Of a DNA stretch of 64,000 nt, positions 19,071 to 27,564 are shown piece after piece. Both the position numbers and the translations under genes were made by a program. The notes below the pieces were generated by a model, which saw only the letters and a list, made by a program, of their open reading frames with translations, was not told the origin of the DNA and searched no databases. The DNA comes from an uncultured Schlesneria sp. (GTDB taxonomy: Bacteria; Planctomycetota; Planctomycetia; Planctomycetales; Planctomycetaceae), in the NCBI GenBank assembly GCA_903834925.1, contig CAILLA010000136.1:48537-112536 (forward strand). The letters run 5' to 3'. Position 1 is the stretch's first letter, and every line of letters begins with the position of its first letter.

Positions 19071-20837
19071 TCAGTCACGATTGGTCGTGAATTCAGGATA
19101 TCCAAGAACACCCATTTCAGGTGCATCAAGACCACCGATTTCATCGGCTTCACTGACTCGCAATGGGGTGATCAGGTTGCTGAACTTGAACCAGATCATA
19201 CCGGAAATGAATCCAAACGTGAGCACGACCGCCGCACTCAGTAATTGAGCATACAACTGAGAAGTGTCACCGTAAAAGAGACCACGAACACCATCAGCCG
19301 CGGCTTCTGGAGTACCGCCCCATTCCTTCCGATTGATACCGTTCCACCCACCACCGTAGGTGCCGTTTGCGAACAGACCGAGCGAGATCACACCCCAGGT
19401 TCCGTTCACACCGTGAACTGAGATCGCACCGACGGGGTCATCGATCCCCATTCCTTCCCAGAAGAAGACACTCAAGACAACCAGCACACCGGCGATGCCA
19501 CCGATCACCGCAGCAGACTTACTGTCTACAAACGCACACGGTGCAGTGATCGCGACAAGACCAGCCAACATGCCGTTGCAAAGCATCGTCGTATCTGGCT
19601 TCAACCCCTTGGCCCAAAGAGTGAACATCGATGTAATACATGAGACAACGCCCGCGATCATCGTATTGACGACAACCGCACTAATTCGCAGGTCAGTTCC
19701 GGAAAGCGTTGAACCTGGATTAAAACCGAACCAGCCGAAGGCGAGGATGAAAGTTCCCGCAACAACCATCGGAACGTGGTGGGCTGGCATCGGAACGGGC
19801 TTGCCATTGATGAATTTGCCTTTTCGTGGGCCAATACAGATTGCCCCAGCCAAGGCCAAAGCCCCTCCCATCGCATGCACAACTCCCGATCCAGCGAAAT
19901 CGACCGCTCCGTGACCGAAACCCATCGTTGCACCGCAGTTGGCCAGCCACCCACCACCCCAAATCCAGTTCGCATAGAGGCAATAAGGCAACGCGACCCA
20001 GACGCCGTACAAGCAGAAGTTCTTCCAGCTCCAGCGTTCTGCCATCGATCCCGTTGGAATCGTGGCAGTCGTATCCATGAACACCATCATGAAGAAAAAC
20101 ATTGCCAATACGCTGACGTCATCAAGACCTTCGAGGAAGAAGCCTTTTGTTCCCATCAATCCGTAAGCAAAGGCTCCCGTCAATTCTCCAGCGTCGTTCT
20201 TGGCAGCGCCAAATCCAACCCCTTGGTTAAGCAAAGATAAGCCAGGGCCAAGAGACGCGTACCAACCTGGAGCGACCGGTCCGTTAAACCAGTTACCCCA
20301 ACCAATTGCGAATCCGTAAGCCCAGAACGCGATGCAGCCGAGAGGATAGACCATCAGGTTCATCGCAGCGGTGTGAGAAGCGTTTTTGGCCCGACACAAT
20401 CCGACTTCCACCAGCATGAATCCGGTTTGCATGAACATGACAAGGAAGCCAGCAACCATGACCCAGACCATGTTGATCGAATACATGTTATGAACGATTC
20501 GGTCGTACAATTTGTCGACCGTCATCGCAGCCGGGTTGCCGTCGCCGATTGGTCCATCTGACGGTGTAACCCATGTACCCGCTTTTCCGCCGGTTGGATC
20601 TGGCCAGGAAGGAGCCTTGGGATCGTTCGTCCCTGTGAAATATGCAGGGAGCGGCGCGGCGGCCGGCTTTTCACCAGCAGCAGGTTCAGCAGCCGCTGGT
20701 TCGGCTGGCGCGGCAGCTGCAGCTTCCGGTTTCGGGTCCGCATCTTGCGCGTACAACGACGCATAGTATCCTGATATTGTCGCAGTCATTGCGATCACAA
20801 GGATACTGGCCCACTTCTTAACACGTTTCAACTTCAT
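19071..20837 (-). CDS. amt: Ammonium transporter (Amt family)
   Basis: A 588-residue membrane protein that conducts ammonium into the cell. A signal peptide covers about residues 1-30 and is followed by an Ala/Pro/Glu-rich spacer to about residue 75, which makes the protein longer than the usual 400-450. Then come 11 membrane helices with family signatures FMQTGFMLVEVGLCRAKNAS, FAGSGVVHAMGGALALAGAI and WVALPYCLYANWIWGGGWL. The conserved pore His pair region is visible in GFGHGAVDFAGSGVVHAMGG. The ATG at 20837 has GAGGA 8 bases upstream. A sigma-54 promoter candidate lies about 220 bases upstream, fitting nitrogen control. No glnK/PII gene is adjacent, which is unusual. Confidence 0.95.
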   Translation of the reverse strand: MKLKRVKKWASILVIAMTATISGYYASLYAQDADPKPEAAAAAPAEPAAAEPAAGEKPAAAPLPAYFTGTNDPKAPSWPDPTGGKAGTWVTPSDGPIGDGNPAAMTVDKLYDRIVHNMYSINMVWVMVAGFLVMFMQTGFMLVEVGLCRAKNASHTAAMNLMVYPLGCIAFWAYGFAIGWGNWFNGPVAPGWYASLGPGLSLLNQGVGFGAAKNDAGELTGAFAYGLMGTKGFFLEGLDDVSVLAMFFFMMVFMDTTATIPTGSMAERWSWKNFCLYGVWVALPYCLYANWIWGGGWLANCGATMGFGHGAVDFAGSGVVHAMGGALALAGAICIGPRKGKFINGKPVPMPAHHVPMVVAGTFILAFGWFGFNPGSTLSGTDLRISAVVVNTMIAGVVSCITSMFTLWAKGLKPDTTMLCNGMLAGLVAITAPCAFVDSKSAAVIGGIAGVLVVLSVFFWEGMGIDDPVGAISVHGVNGTWGVISLGLFANGTYGGGWNGINRKEWGGTPEAAADGVRGLFYGDTSQLYAQLLSAAVVLTFGFISGMIWFKFSNLITPLRVSEADEIGGLDAPEMGVLGYPEFTTNRD

Positions 20838-21053
20838 ATTGTTCCTCTTCAAGGCGTGGTACGGACATCCGGTACATAGGTGCAAAGGTGTGGAAATGCC
20901 TTACGACTCGCGCCACAAAGCGCAAGGGACTCAGCAACGCGAACTCGACGATCCAATTGGCCACGGCCGAAGAATCACAACCCTGCGATGACACATCAAC
21001 GGGGCGAGCAACCAGCCACCGTGCTGCCGAGAATCTCGAAGTTGGTGAGATTG

Positions 21054-21068
21054 GCAATTCGCGTGCCA
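21054..21068 (-). promoter_or_regulatory. Sigma-54 (-24/-12) promoter of the ammonium transporter gene
   Basis: Read on the minus strand the sequence is TGGCAC GCGAA TTGC, an exact match to the sigma-54 consensus TGGCAC-N5-TTGC. It faces the transporter gene, predicting a transcript start near 21042 and a leader of about 200 bases. Ammonium transporters are classic sigma-54/NtrC targets. Confidence 0.75.
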
Positions 21069-21174
21069 GCATTTCCACCATTTGCAGCAACTCACCCTGC
21101 GCAGCGATTCTTAACGTCTTTTCCCGCAGAAGTTTTGAGGATTTCGCTCGAAGAATTCCCCCAGCCCACAGACT

Positions 21175-21193
21175 GTGCCAAACTTACTGGCAC
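21175..21193. promoter_or_regulatory. Palindrome, possible activator site upstream of the sigma-54 promoter
   Basis: GTGCCA and TGGCAC form a perfect 6-base palindrome around a 7-base spacer, about 107 bases upstream of the -24 element, the usual distance for an enhancer-binding protein. It resembles but does not equal the enteric NtrC site. Neither half has a GC doublet at the right distance to be a second sigma-54 promoter. Confidence 0.45.
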
Positions 21194-21331
21194 CCGTGCA
21201 TGATAAGTGCGCCCAGATCCCAAACATCGTACTGCACGGGGATTTCCGCATCGTAGATCATGCAAATAATCTCAACATCACACGTGTTTCAAAGATCCTG
21301 TGCCAGAGCAAAGCAGTTCGTGATCCAGAAA

Positions 21332-23155
21332 TTATTCGATTTCCGCGCCGGGAAGTTTGTTACGTAGATAGCTGATGTTGCGACTGTTTTCTGGGAAACG
21401 GTCGGGGAAGGAAAGAAATCTAAGGGACTTCAGTTGTTCGAACTGCCTGATTTCCATTCCATCTTTCAGCCGCGTCTCTGAGATGCTCAATGATTTGAGT
21501 TTTATCAGTTTAACGAGGTACGGAATCGAGGCGTTCGTGATTCGTGTCGATGAGAGATTGAGCTCGGTTAAATTGCCGAGCAATGAAATGTGCTTAACCG
21601 CCGCATCATTCACGGCAGTCTCGTAGAGATCCAGCTGCCTAAGATGTTGAAGTGTCGACAATGTTGAGAATGTTGAACCATCGATAGGATTACCGGACAA
21701 ATACAGAACCTCTAGCTTTCGAAGCTGTTCCAACTGTCGCAGTCCGCGATCAGTGACTCCGGTTGTTGACAGACCCAGGTGCTTCAATTCGGTCAATCGG
21801 CCAATTTGTTCCATCGTCCTATCCGAAACGGCCGTGTGATCAAGCCGAAGTGATGTGAGTTGTGAAAGTTCAGACAGCCGGGCAAGCCCCTCATCAGTGA
21901 CTGGCGCTTCGAAAAGGGAAAGCACCTGGAGCATCGGTAACCGGGAGAGGTCCGCCAGGCCATGTCCTTGGACTTTTGTCCTTGCGAGGGTGAGATCGTG
22001 CAGCGAGCGAATTTCAGCGAGTGCTGCGAGGCCACTGTCTGAGATTTGAGTGCTGGATAAATCCAGGATCTTCAGTTCGCGATTCTCCGCCAGCAGGGGC
22101 AGCCAGTCGTCCTTGACGTCCGTGTGCTCCAATTCAAGTTTCTCAAGCGTGGAAAACGCCGAAAGGCGGCGAAATCCCTCGGTCGTGACAAAGGACTCGC
22201 GGAGACCCAGAACTCTCAGCGATTTCAACGCGTCGCACTCGGAAAGCTGACGAATTTCATCGTCGGTACAAGTTCGGTGTGCGTTGAGATTTACCGTGAC
22301 AACAGGATCACCCGATGACGGTTGCGTGATCCCCGAATTCGTAAAGTAGGCGGCAGGAAGATCTGATCTGCGACTCACGCTGGCACCGATGCTTTTGAGC
22401 CAAGGGACGACAGCATCTTGCTCGGCATCTCGCCCTGGAAATGGCAATTCTTTCGATTCGCCGACACCTTCCCCCGAATTTAGCCCAAGGCTGGCGAATT
22501 CTGACTTGTGCGCTCGAATGTAGATCCCCAAAAGCCGCTTTGTTTCCCGACCGCAATCCCAAAATTCCTCGCTGTACTGTTGCAACTTTTCCAGAGCGGG
22601 GCCACCAAGTTTCTCAAGGTACGTCAACCGTTGATCAACCTTGCCGGGGGGCTGGGAATTCGGAAACAAAGCGAGCGCTCCGCGAATGGCAGCCGAAGCC
22701 CGTGTGGAATTGATCAGTTCATAGGATTCCGCAATCCCCTGGAAATCCGCCAAGTCACCCTCGAACAAATAACGAAATCCACCGTTACCGATAATTCCAG
22801 ATGCTCCACAAACGTGAAGCACAACGCGCTGAGGTTCCGGCAACTTGCTCAAGGCATCCAGATCACTACCATCACTCAGTTCCGCGATGCGCCTGAATAA
22901 CTCATTCGTCAGTTCAAAGTCGTCGGGGCTGGCAAACAGGCTTTCAAGCGAGGGGCGGTCCATTGGTAATGCCTCCGATTCCGGATTTAGCTGAGCCGAA
23001 TTCTGTGCTTGAGGCGCAGATGTCGCGTGACCGACTCGGCCGCAGCCGGTCACGAAAATGACCGCACACACAATCAGAACGCTGATTCCAGAGCCGATCT
23101 GCTCAGGTCGACAAGCCGAAACACAGGCATTCAACACGGCAACCTTACGACTCAT
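21332..23155 (-). CDS. DUF4375 / leucine-rich repeat lipoprotein
   Basis: A 607-residue exported protein. A hydrophobic segment ends in the lipobox VTGC with the Cys near residue 38, so it is probably membrane-anchored by lipid. Residues 70-225 match the DUF4375 (DMP19-like) domain, with LPEPQRVVLHVCGASGIIGN followed by GGFRYLFEGDLADF. From about residue 285 to the end there are about 13 leucine-rich repeats of 23-24 residues (for example LRVLGLRESFVTTEGFRRLS, LKILDLSSTQISDSGLAALA). LRRs bind proteins; the partner is unknown. No operon neighbours are present. A helical N-terminal reader with an LRR tail is common in planctomycetes but has no known function. Confidence 0.85.
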   Translation of the reverse strand: MSRKVAVLNACVSACRPEQIGSGISVLIVCAVIFVTGCGRVGHATSAPQAQNSAQLNPESEALPMDRPSLESLFASPDDFELTNELFRRIAELSDGSDLDALSKLPEPQRVVLHVCGASGIIGNGGFRYLFEGDLADFQGIAESYELINSTRASAAIRGALALFPNSQPPGKVDQRLTYLEKLGGPALEKLQQYSEEFWDCGRETKRLLGIYIRAHKSEFASLGLNSGEGVGESKELPFPGRDAEQDAVVPWLKSIGASVSRRSDLPAAYFTNSGITQPSSGDPVVTVNLNAHRTCTDDEIRQLSECDALKSLRVLGLRESFVTTEGFRRLSAFSTLEKLELEHTDVKDDWLPLLAENRELKILDLSSTQISDSGLAALAEIRSLHDLTLARTKVQGHGLADLSRLPMLQVLSLFEAPVTDEGLARLSELSQLTSLRLDHTAVSDRTMEQIGRLTELKHLGLSTTGVTDRGLRQLEQLRKLEVLYLSGNPIDGSTFSTLSTLQHLRQLDLYETAVNDAAVKHISLLGNLTELNLSSTRITNASIPYLVKLIKLKSLSISETRLKDGMEIRQFEQLKSLRFLSFPDRFPENSRNISYLRNKLPGAEIE

Positions 23156-23192
23156 AGGAGCAGCCCGTCAACGTCGAGATGAGTGGTTGAGT

Positions 23193-23288
23193 GTGCCACT
23201 GGCGTGCGTCATCGCTCGCCAGTGCTCTTCGTTTTTAACGAGAATTCGAGTTAGAGCCACAGGCGGCACAAGGCTGCCGCTTGTGGTT
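23193..23288. repeat. Family B two-hairpin repeat, copy 1
   Basis: Begins GTGCCACTGGCGT. The first hairpin pairs CACTGGCG with CGCCAGTG around a 12-base loop; the second pairs CCACA-G-GCGGCA with TGCCGC-T-TGTGG. It is the same design and orientation as 54631-54724, which starts TGCCACTTGCGTG and carries GCGGC hairpins at the other end. It lies upstream of the DUF4375-LRR gene. Confidence 0.65.
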
Positions 23289-23392
23289 CCAAAATTTTTA
23301 ACTTTGACAGGACGGCAGCAAATTTTTGCTGGACCCGCTCAACGATTTCACTGATCTTCGCTTCGTGATGACCGAAAACAAGGGTAAATAAC

Positions 23393-23466
23393 TACGCCTG
23401 GGAGGATTCGAACCTCCGACCGACGGATTAGAAATCCGTTGCTCTATCCAGCTGAGCTACAGGCGC
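23393..23466 (-). tRNA. tRNA-Arg (anticodon UCU)
   Basis: A 74-base cloverleaf on the minus strand. The acceptor stem is GCGCCTG with CAGGCGT (one G-U pair) and discriminator A. The D arm is GCTC-AGCTGGATA-GAGC, and the anticodon stem ACGGA/TCCGT has loop TTTCTAA with anticodon TCT. The T arm is GGAGG-TTCGAAT-CCTCC. CCA is not encoded. It would read AGA codons. Confidence 0.95.
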
Positions 23467-23676
23467 TTGTTTGCATTCAATCGCGTTTTAACGCCATTCG
23501 CCGCCATGTTGGCGGGCGGAAAGACCGCTAAGTTACGGTGGCGAAGTATCGCCATCAAGTCGCCAATCTGCAAGCGGAACTCGAATGGAAAGGATTTTTG
23601 GGAAATTGAACGTTTACTACCGAAATCCAACGGTTCCGAAAGTGACGCTCTAGCTCGATTCTGAACACCGAATCCT

Positions 23677-24009
23677 TCACATGTACGGGCACGCCATGAT
23701 GTTCATGAAACTTACACACAGACTCCCAACGATCATGAGACTGGAAATCGCTGAGTTTGGACCAGCGTAATCGGCGAATAGACAGACGACGGTGATCGTG
23801 AACACGATCAGGAACGCAACTGGTGGACCAAGAAAAATCGATCCGAGCAGGATCAATAAAAGAATTGACGTGACCTGCTGATTAAAGAGCGCGTCCAGAC
23901 CAGAAACAAAGTAGGCACAGGCAATCAAATTGATCACGCCGTAAATCACGAGACCAAAACTCAATCGGCGGTCGATTTTTGAAAACTCACTCTGAACCAT
24001 TTTATTCAT
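23677..24009 (-). CDS. Small membrane protein, hypothetical
   Basis: A 110-residue protein with a short charged N terminus (KMVQSEFSKIDRRLS) followed by three to four hydrophobic segments (about 18-36, 45-60, 62-78 and 88-104). I do not recognise a family. Two ATGs are possible at 24009 and 24000, neither with a strong ribosome binding site. It is divergent from the small-protein cluster at 24170. Confidence 0.55.
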   Translation of the reverse strand: MNKMVQSEFSKIDRRLSFGLVIYGVINLIACAYFVSGLDALFNQQVTSILLLILLGSIFLGPPVAFLIVFTITVVCLFADYAGPNSAISSLMIVGSLCVSFMNIMACPYM

Positions 24010-24169
24010 TTCGGAACTTCGTCATTTTCCAAAATTATTGATCAGGCCGCTGGATGAGGAAGAAGTGATACTCCCGATTGACGGACTCAAGACATTTTGA
24101 CATTGTATTCCCCTGCGAATCAGGCACGCAAGACCGATGGATTGATGGTCGATTCGTTCCGGAGGAATC

Positions 24170-24664
24170 ATGGGTGAGTTTTTTCGGGGGTGGAAAAGGA
24201 AGAACGGCTGTTTGGCGCTGGTGCTGGCGTGTGTGAGCATGAGCCTTCTCATGAGGGGAGAAACGTATCACGACACTCTGTCCATTCCCTGTGGCGCAAA
24301 TACGAAAGCCGAACTGAGTTCGGTGCATGGTTATTTGCTTTTCGATTCTGAAACCACGGAAGAGAAAGCGTTTTGGAACTCTCTTACTTGGCGCTCGCTA
24401 TTCTGTTGCGACCGGAGTATGTACCTCTTCTACCTCGACAAATCGGTCGGATGGCGATTTCAATGCTTTGCAATCGGCATTTACAAGCAGGAAGGCCACT
24501 ACAAGTTAGACCGACGGATTGCTTTTGTGAGGCGGACGGTGTTCGTATCATACTGGTCCATCGTTGTCCCCCTGACACTCATCTCCGCTTGGCTACTCCT
24601 AAGCAAACCCCGTCCTCACGATTCCCAATCGCCTCGTCAACCCCACCCAGAAACGGCAGAATGA
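24170..24664 (+). CDS. Small planctomycete-type membrane protein (MGEFFRGWKRK family), intact copy
   Basis: A 164-residue protein with a membrane helix near the N terminus (residues 12-28) and another near the C terminus (YWSIVVPLTLISAWLLLS, about 126-143). The middle is soluble, with FWNSLTWRSLFCCDRSMYLF. The start has GGAGGAATC just upstream of the ATG. The first residues MGEFFRGWKRKNGCLALV recur in two broken copies downstream, so this is the intact member of a local family. Function is unknown. Its stop overlaps the start of the next copy. Confidence 0.7.
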   Translation: MGEFFRGWKRKNGCLALVLACVSMSLLMRGETYHDTLSIPCGANTKAELSSVHGYLLFDSETTEEKAFWNSLTWRSLFCCDRSMYLFYLDKSVGWRFQCFAIGIYKQEGHYKLDRRIAFVRRTVFVSYWSIVVPLTLISAWLLLSKPRPHDSQSPRQPHPETAE

Positions 24665-24976
24665 ATCATATGGGCGAGTTCATTCGAGGATGGCGACGAA
24701 AGGTCGGCGTCGTGACGCTGCCAATCGTCATCCCGTTGACTCTGCTACCGAGATTCACTCCAGAGAATCTGCGGCCTGTCTCCGATTAAGTCGTATTTGA
24801 TTTGGCTCACTGCGTTAAACCCTGACGGCGGGGTGAGATTTCGGATCTTGCCGTACTGGTCCGTGGTTATTCCGTTGACGCTCGTATCCCTTTGGCTTTC
24901 GCTTTCAAAGCCCCACAAAAATGATTTCAAAGACAATACTGAAAACACAGCAATCGAGGGTGGGGAGGTAACGTGA
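24661..24976 (+). pseudogene. Broken second copy of the MGEFFRGWKRK family
   Basis: The frame opening at 24661/24670 gives MGEFIRGWRRKVGVVTL and then jumps straight to IVIPLTLLPRFTPENL, ending at 24789. The matching C-terminal part lies in another frame at about 24780-24976, reading ILPYWSVVIPLTLVSLWLSL then SKPHKNDFKD. The intact copy has SYWSIVVPLTLISAWLLLSK at the same place. The middle is therefore deleted or scrambled and the two ends are out of frame. Confidence 0.7.
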
Positions 24977-25122
24977 GGGAGTTTTTCAAACTGTGGCGAC
25001 GGAACATCGGATGCATGATGTTGGTGATGTCCGATTTAGTCCGTATAATCGAAATTCGTTACCTTTCACTAGCCTTGATCAATTCGTCCGAACCACATCC
25101 CGTGCAGACAAAAAATGAATGA
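24973..25122 (+). pseudogene. Truncated third copy of the MGEFFRGWKRK family
   Basis: GTG at 24973 overlaps the end of the second copy (GTGA) and reads VREFFKLWRRNIGCMMLVM, clearly the family N terminus, then departs and stops at 25122 after 49 residues. Only the N-terminal 20 residues or so remain recognisable. Confidence 0.6.
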
Positions 25123-25405
25123 CTCCGTTGGACAAGATGACTCTGGTAAGAACGAAACCCGACATTGGCTCATGATTGGTGTTGGCGTATTTCTTTTGTT
25201 GGTAGCCATCCCTATGACTGCCTACGGAATCCATTGTCTCCTCAATCTGCCGAATTACCGGATGCAACAACAACGAGCGGCAAATGAGAAGGTGAAAGAG
25301 AATTTGAAGCAACTTGGTCTCAAACTTCACAAGGAATTTTCGCAATACGGCAAGGAAGAAGTGCCGGACAATAAACCGAAGCCTGTTTCGGAATCCAACG
25401 AATAA
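25115..25405 (+). CDS. Small single-pass membrane protein, hypothetical
   Basis: A 96-residue protein with one strong membrane helix (WLMIGVGVFLLLVAIPMTAY, about residues 19-38), a short link and a charged, probably helical C-terminal half (QQQRAANEKVKENLKQLGLK). Its ATG lies inside the last codons of the truncated gene before it, so translation is coupled. No family is recognised. Confidence 0.6.
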   Translation: MNDSVGQDDSGKNETRHWLMIGVGVFLLLVAIPMTAYGIHCLLNLPNYRMQQQRAANEKVKENLKQLGLKLHKEFSQYGKEEVPDNKPKPVSESNE

Positions 25406-25418
25406 AATCGAACGAGAA

Positions 25419-25610
25419 TTGCCTCTGGGTACACTCACGTTCCCGCTTGAAGTTCAAAAGATTCGTGCCGAGAATCCGAACGCTTTCATCGGTGACGAGT
25501 TGGGGTCACATGTATTTGTGTCTCGCAGTATCAAATTGAAGCCGGAGCATGCAGTCGTTTTGGGGACAACGATTCGAATTTTGAATTACGATGTCAGCAA
25601 TCACATGTAA
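25419..25610 (+). CDS. Possible short ORF or gene fragment
   Basis: From a TTG at 25419 the frame encodes 63 residues with protein-like composition (PLGTLTFPLEVQKIRAENPN, VFVSRSIKLKPEHAVVLGTT). There is no ATG and no clear ribosome binding site. It may be the end of a former gene whose start is lost, in keeping with the decay seen just upstream. Confidence 0.3.
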   Translation: MPLGTLTFPLEVQKIRAENPNAFIGDELGSHVFVSRSIKLKPEHAVVLGTTIRILNYDVSNHM

Positions 25611-25649
25611 AATAATTCAGAACAATTGGCAGAAGTTGAGATGGTACAC

Positions 25650-27110
25650 ATGAATTGTCGAATGGTTCGGGTGGTGTGGTGTGTCGTGACGAGTGCTGTT
25701 TTCGGCTTGTTTCCATTTGAAATCAGTGCTGCTGACGATCTGCCCAGACGACCCAACATTATTTTCATTTTGACGGACGATCAGGGTTACGGAGACATTT
25801 CAGCGCATGGCAATCCTGTTTTGACGACACCGAATCTGGATCGACTTCATGACGAAGGGGTTCGATTCACGGACTTTCATGTCAGCCCGACTTGTTCGCC
25901 GACAAGATCGGCCCTGATGACCGGGCGTCATGAATTTCGGAACGGGGTCACTCATACTATCAACGAGCGCGAGCGACTGACGCTTGGTGCCGTTACGATC
26001 GCACAGGTATTGAAAGCAGCGGGCTATTCGACGGGGATCTTTGGGAAGTGGCATCTCGGGGATGAACCTGAATACCAGCCGAATCGACGCGGGTTCGATG
26101 AGGTTTTTATTCATGGAGCAGGCGGGATTGGCCAGTCGTATCCGGGTAGCTGTGGCGACGCTCCCGGAAACCGCTACGACGATCCGTTGATTCTTCACAA
26201 CGGGGTCTTCGAGAAGACTAAGGGTTATTGCACTGATGTGTTTTTCTCTCAGGCTCTCCGTTGGATCGATCAGACGCGAGGCAGTCAGCCATTCTATGCC
26301 CATATCGCCACCAACACGCCGCACGCGCCGCTGGATGTCCGCCCTGAAGATAGGGCGCGTTACGTTGGCAAGGTCAAAGATGACAACGTCGCCAAATTCT
26401 TCGGGATGATCGCCAACATCGACGACAACGTGGGAAGGCTGCTGGCAAAACTTGACGAGTGGAAGATCGAGCGAGAAACGCTCGTCATTTTCATGAATGA
26501 CAACGGGGGAACCGCTGGAACGCGGGTCTTTAACGCAGGCATGCGGGGTCAAAAGGGAACACCCTGGATGGGCGGGACGCGAGCCTCCTCATTCTGGAGA
26601 TGGCCGGGGACGTTGAAGCCTGCCGACGTGAAGTCGCTCACGGCTCATATCGATTTCTTTCCAACACTCGCCGAGTTTGCAGGTGTGTCGCTATCAGGCG
26701 AGATTCAAAAACAAGTGGAAGGCCGCAGTCTTGTTCCATTGCTCAACAACCCGCAAGCGGAATGGCCATCGCGAATCCTGATCACTCACGTCGGACGCTG
26801 GCCCAAAGGGGAGCAACAGGAATACAAGTTCGCGAATTGCAGCGTCCGCACATCGCGCTGGCATCTGGTATGCGACACACAGAAGCCCACGCGCACGAGC
26901 TTCGCACAAGCCGAGCTGTTTGATGTTCCGGCTGATCCTGGGGAACAAACAAATGTCGCGAATCAACATGTTGAGGTCGTCGCTCAGCTCAGCGAGGCGT
27001 ACGACCAGTGGTGGAACTCAATCCAACCGCAACTTGTCAACGAAGAGGTTCCGATACCTGCTGAAAACGCGTTCAAACGGCTTCATCAATTGCAGTTTGG
27101 AGGCCGGTAA
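25650..27110 (+). CDS. Formylglycine-dependent sulfatase (arylsulfatase A-like)
   Basis: A 486-residue exported sulfatase that hydrolyses sulfate esters. A signal peptide covers about residues 1-27 (ending SAAD). The metal-binding start is PNIIFILTDDQGYGD. The active-site signature CSPTRSALMTGR carries the Cys converted to formylglycine, so it needs the maturase FGE or anSME. KWHLG and the HAP segment (ATNTPHAPLD) are present, and a second metal motif is FMNDNGG. Possible starts are 25641 and 25650; I favour 25650 for spacing from GAG. Planctomycete sulfatases degrade algal polysaccharides. No transporter or glycosidase is adjacent. Confidence 0.93.
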   Translation: MNCRMVRVVWCVVTSAVFGLFPFEISAADDLPRRPNIIFILTDDQGYGDISAHGNPVLTTPNLDRLHDEGVRFTDFHVSPTCSPTRSALMTGRHEFRNGVTHTINERERLTLGAVTIAQVLKAAGYSTGIFGKWHLGDEPEYQPNRRGFDEVFIHGAGGIGQSYPGSCGDAPGNRYDDPLILHNGVFEKTKGYCTDVFFSQALRWIDQTRGSQPFYAHIATNTPHAPLDVRPEDRARYVGKVKDDNVAKFFGMIANIDDNVGRLLAKLDEWKIERETLVIFMNDNGGTAGTRVFNAGMRGQKGTPWMGGTRASSFWRWPGTLKPADVKSLTAHIDFFPTLAEFAGVSLSGEIQKQVEGRSLVPLLNNPQAEWPSRILITHVGRWPKGEQQEYKFANCSVRTSRWHLVCDTQKPTRTSFAQAELFDVPADPGEQTNVANQHVEVVAQLSEAYDQWWNSIQPQLVNEEVPIPAENAFKRLHQLQFGGR

Positions 27111-27564
27111 ACGACGAAGTCGTTTTCACCTTTTAACCGCGGCTCGAAGAGAAGCGAGTCAACCGGCAGCACTGACAAAGCCGAGGCGTCATCGAGCGTT
27201 TGGTTATTGCGGTACGCTTGATTCAGTGATCTCAGTCATTGTCCAGCGACGTTCGAAGAGGTCGGCTTGACGCCGATCCGCCTGCGTCGATGGCTGCGGG
27301 CTAAACAATTTATTTCAAGAGATTTCAGCCACAGATGCACACAGAACCCCCCAGTTAAAGACACAGAAATCGCGAGAAAGATACCAGAAAACTCTTTTTC
27401 CTTTAATTTCCTCTTATCAGTGTGAATCTGCGTTCATCTGTGGCTTAACCTCTTTGATTTCGCATTTCACTAAGAAAATAGAGGAGAGCCTGTTTCGATG
27501 AAGCAAGAGGCAGAGGCACGGGCTAAAGCCCATGCTACGGGTGTTGGCTTGTCGCTCCGACAAA
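27111..27564. other. Intergenic with repeat
   Basis: About 450 bases between two convergent genes. It contains the inverted-repeat element at 27327-27445 and a small hairpin GGGCTAAAGCCC near 27520. No gene is seen. Confidence 0.5.
27327..27445. repeat. MITE-like element with 11-base terminal inverted repeats
   Basis: AGCCACAGATG at 27327-27337 is the exact reverse complement of CATCTGTGGCT at 27435-27445. Read from the right end, the sequence (CCACAGATG ... GATAAGAGG) resembles the minus strand of 61640-61690 (CCACGGATG ... GATAAGAGG), so the two belong to one repeat family. No coding capacity. Confidence 0.6.

Noticed and set aside
25800..26552. A 250-codon minus-strand frame inside the sulfatase gene
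   Set aside because: It overlaps the sulfatase active-site region completely and has no recognisable motif or ribosome binding site.
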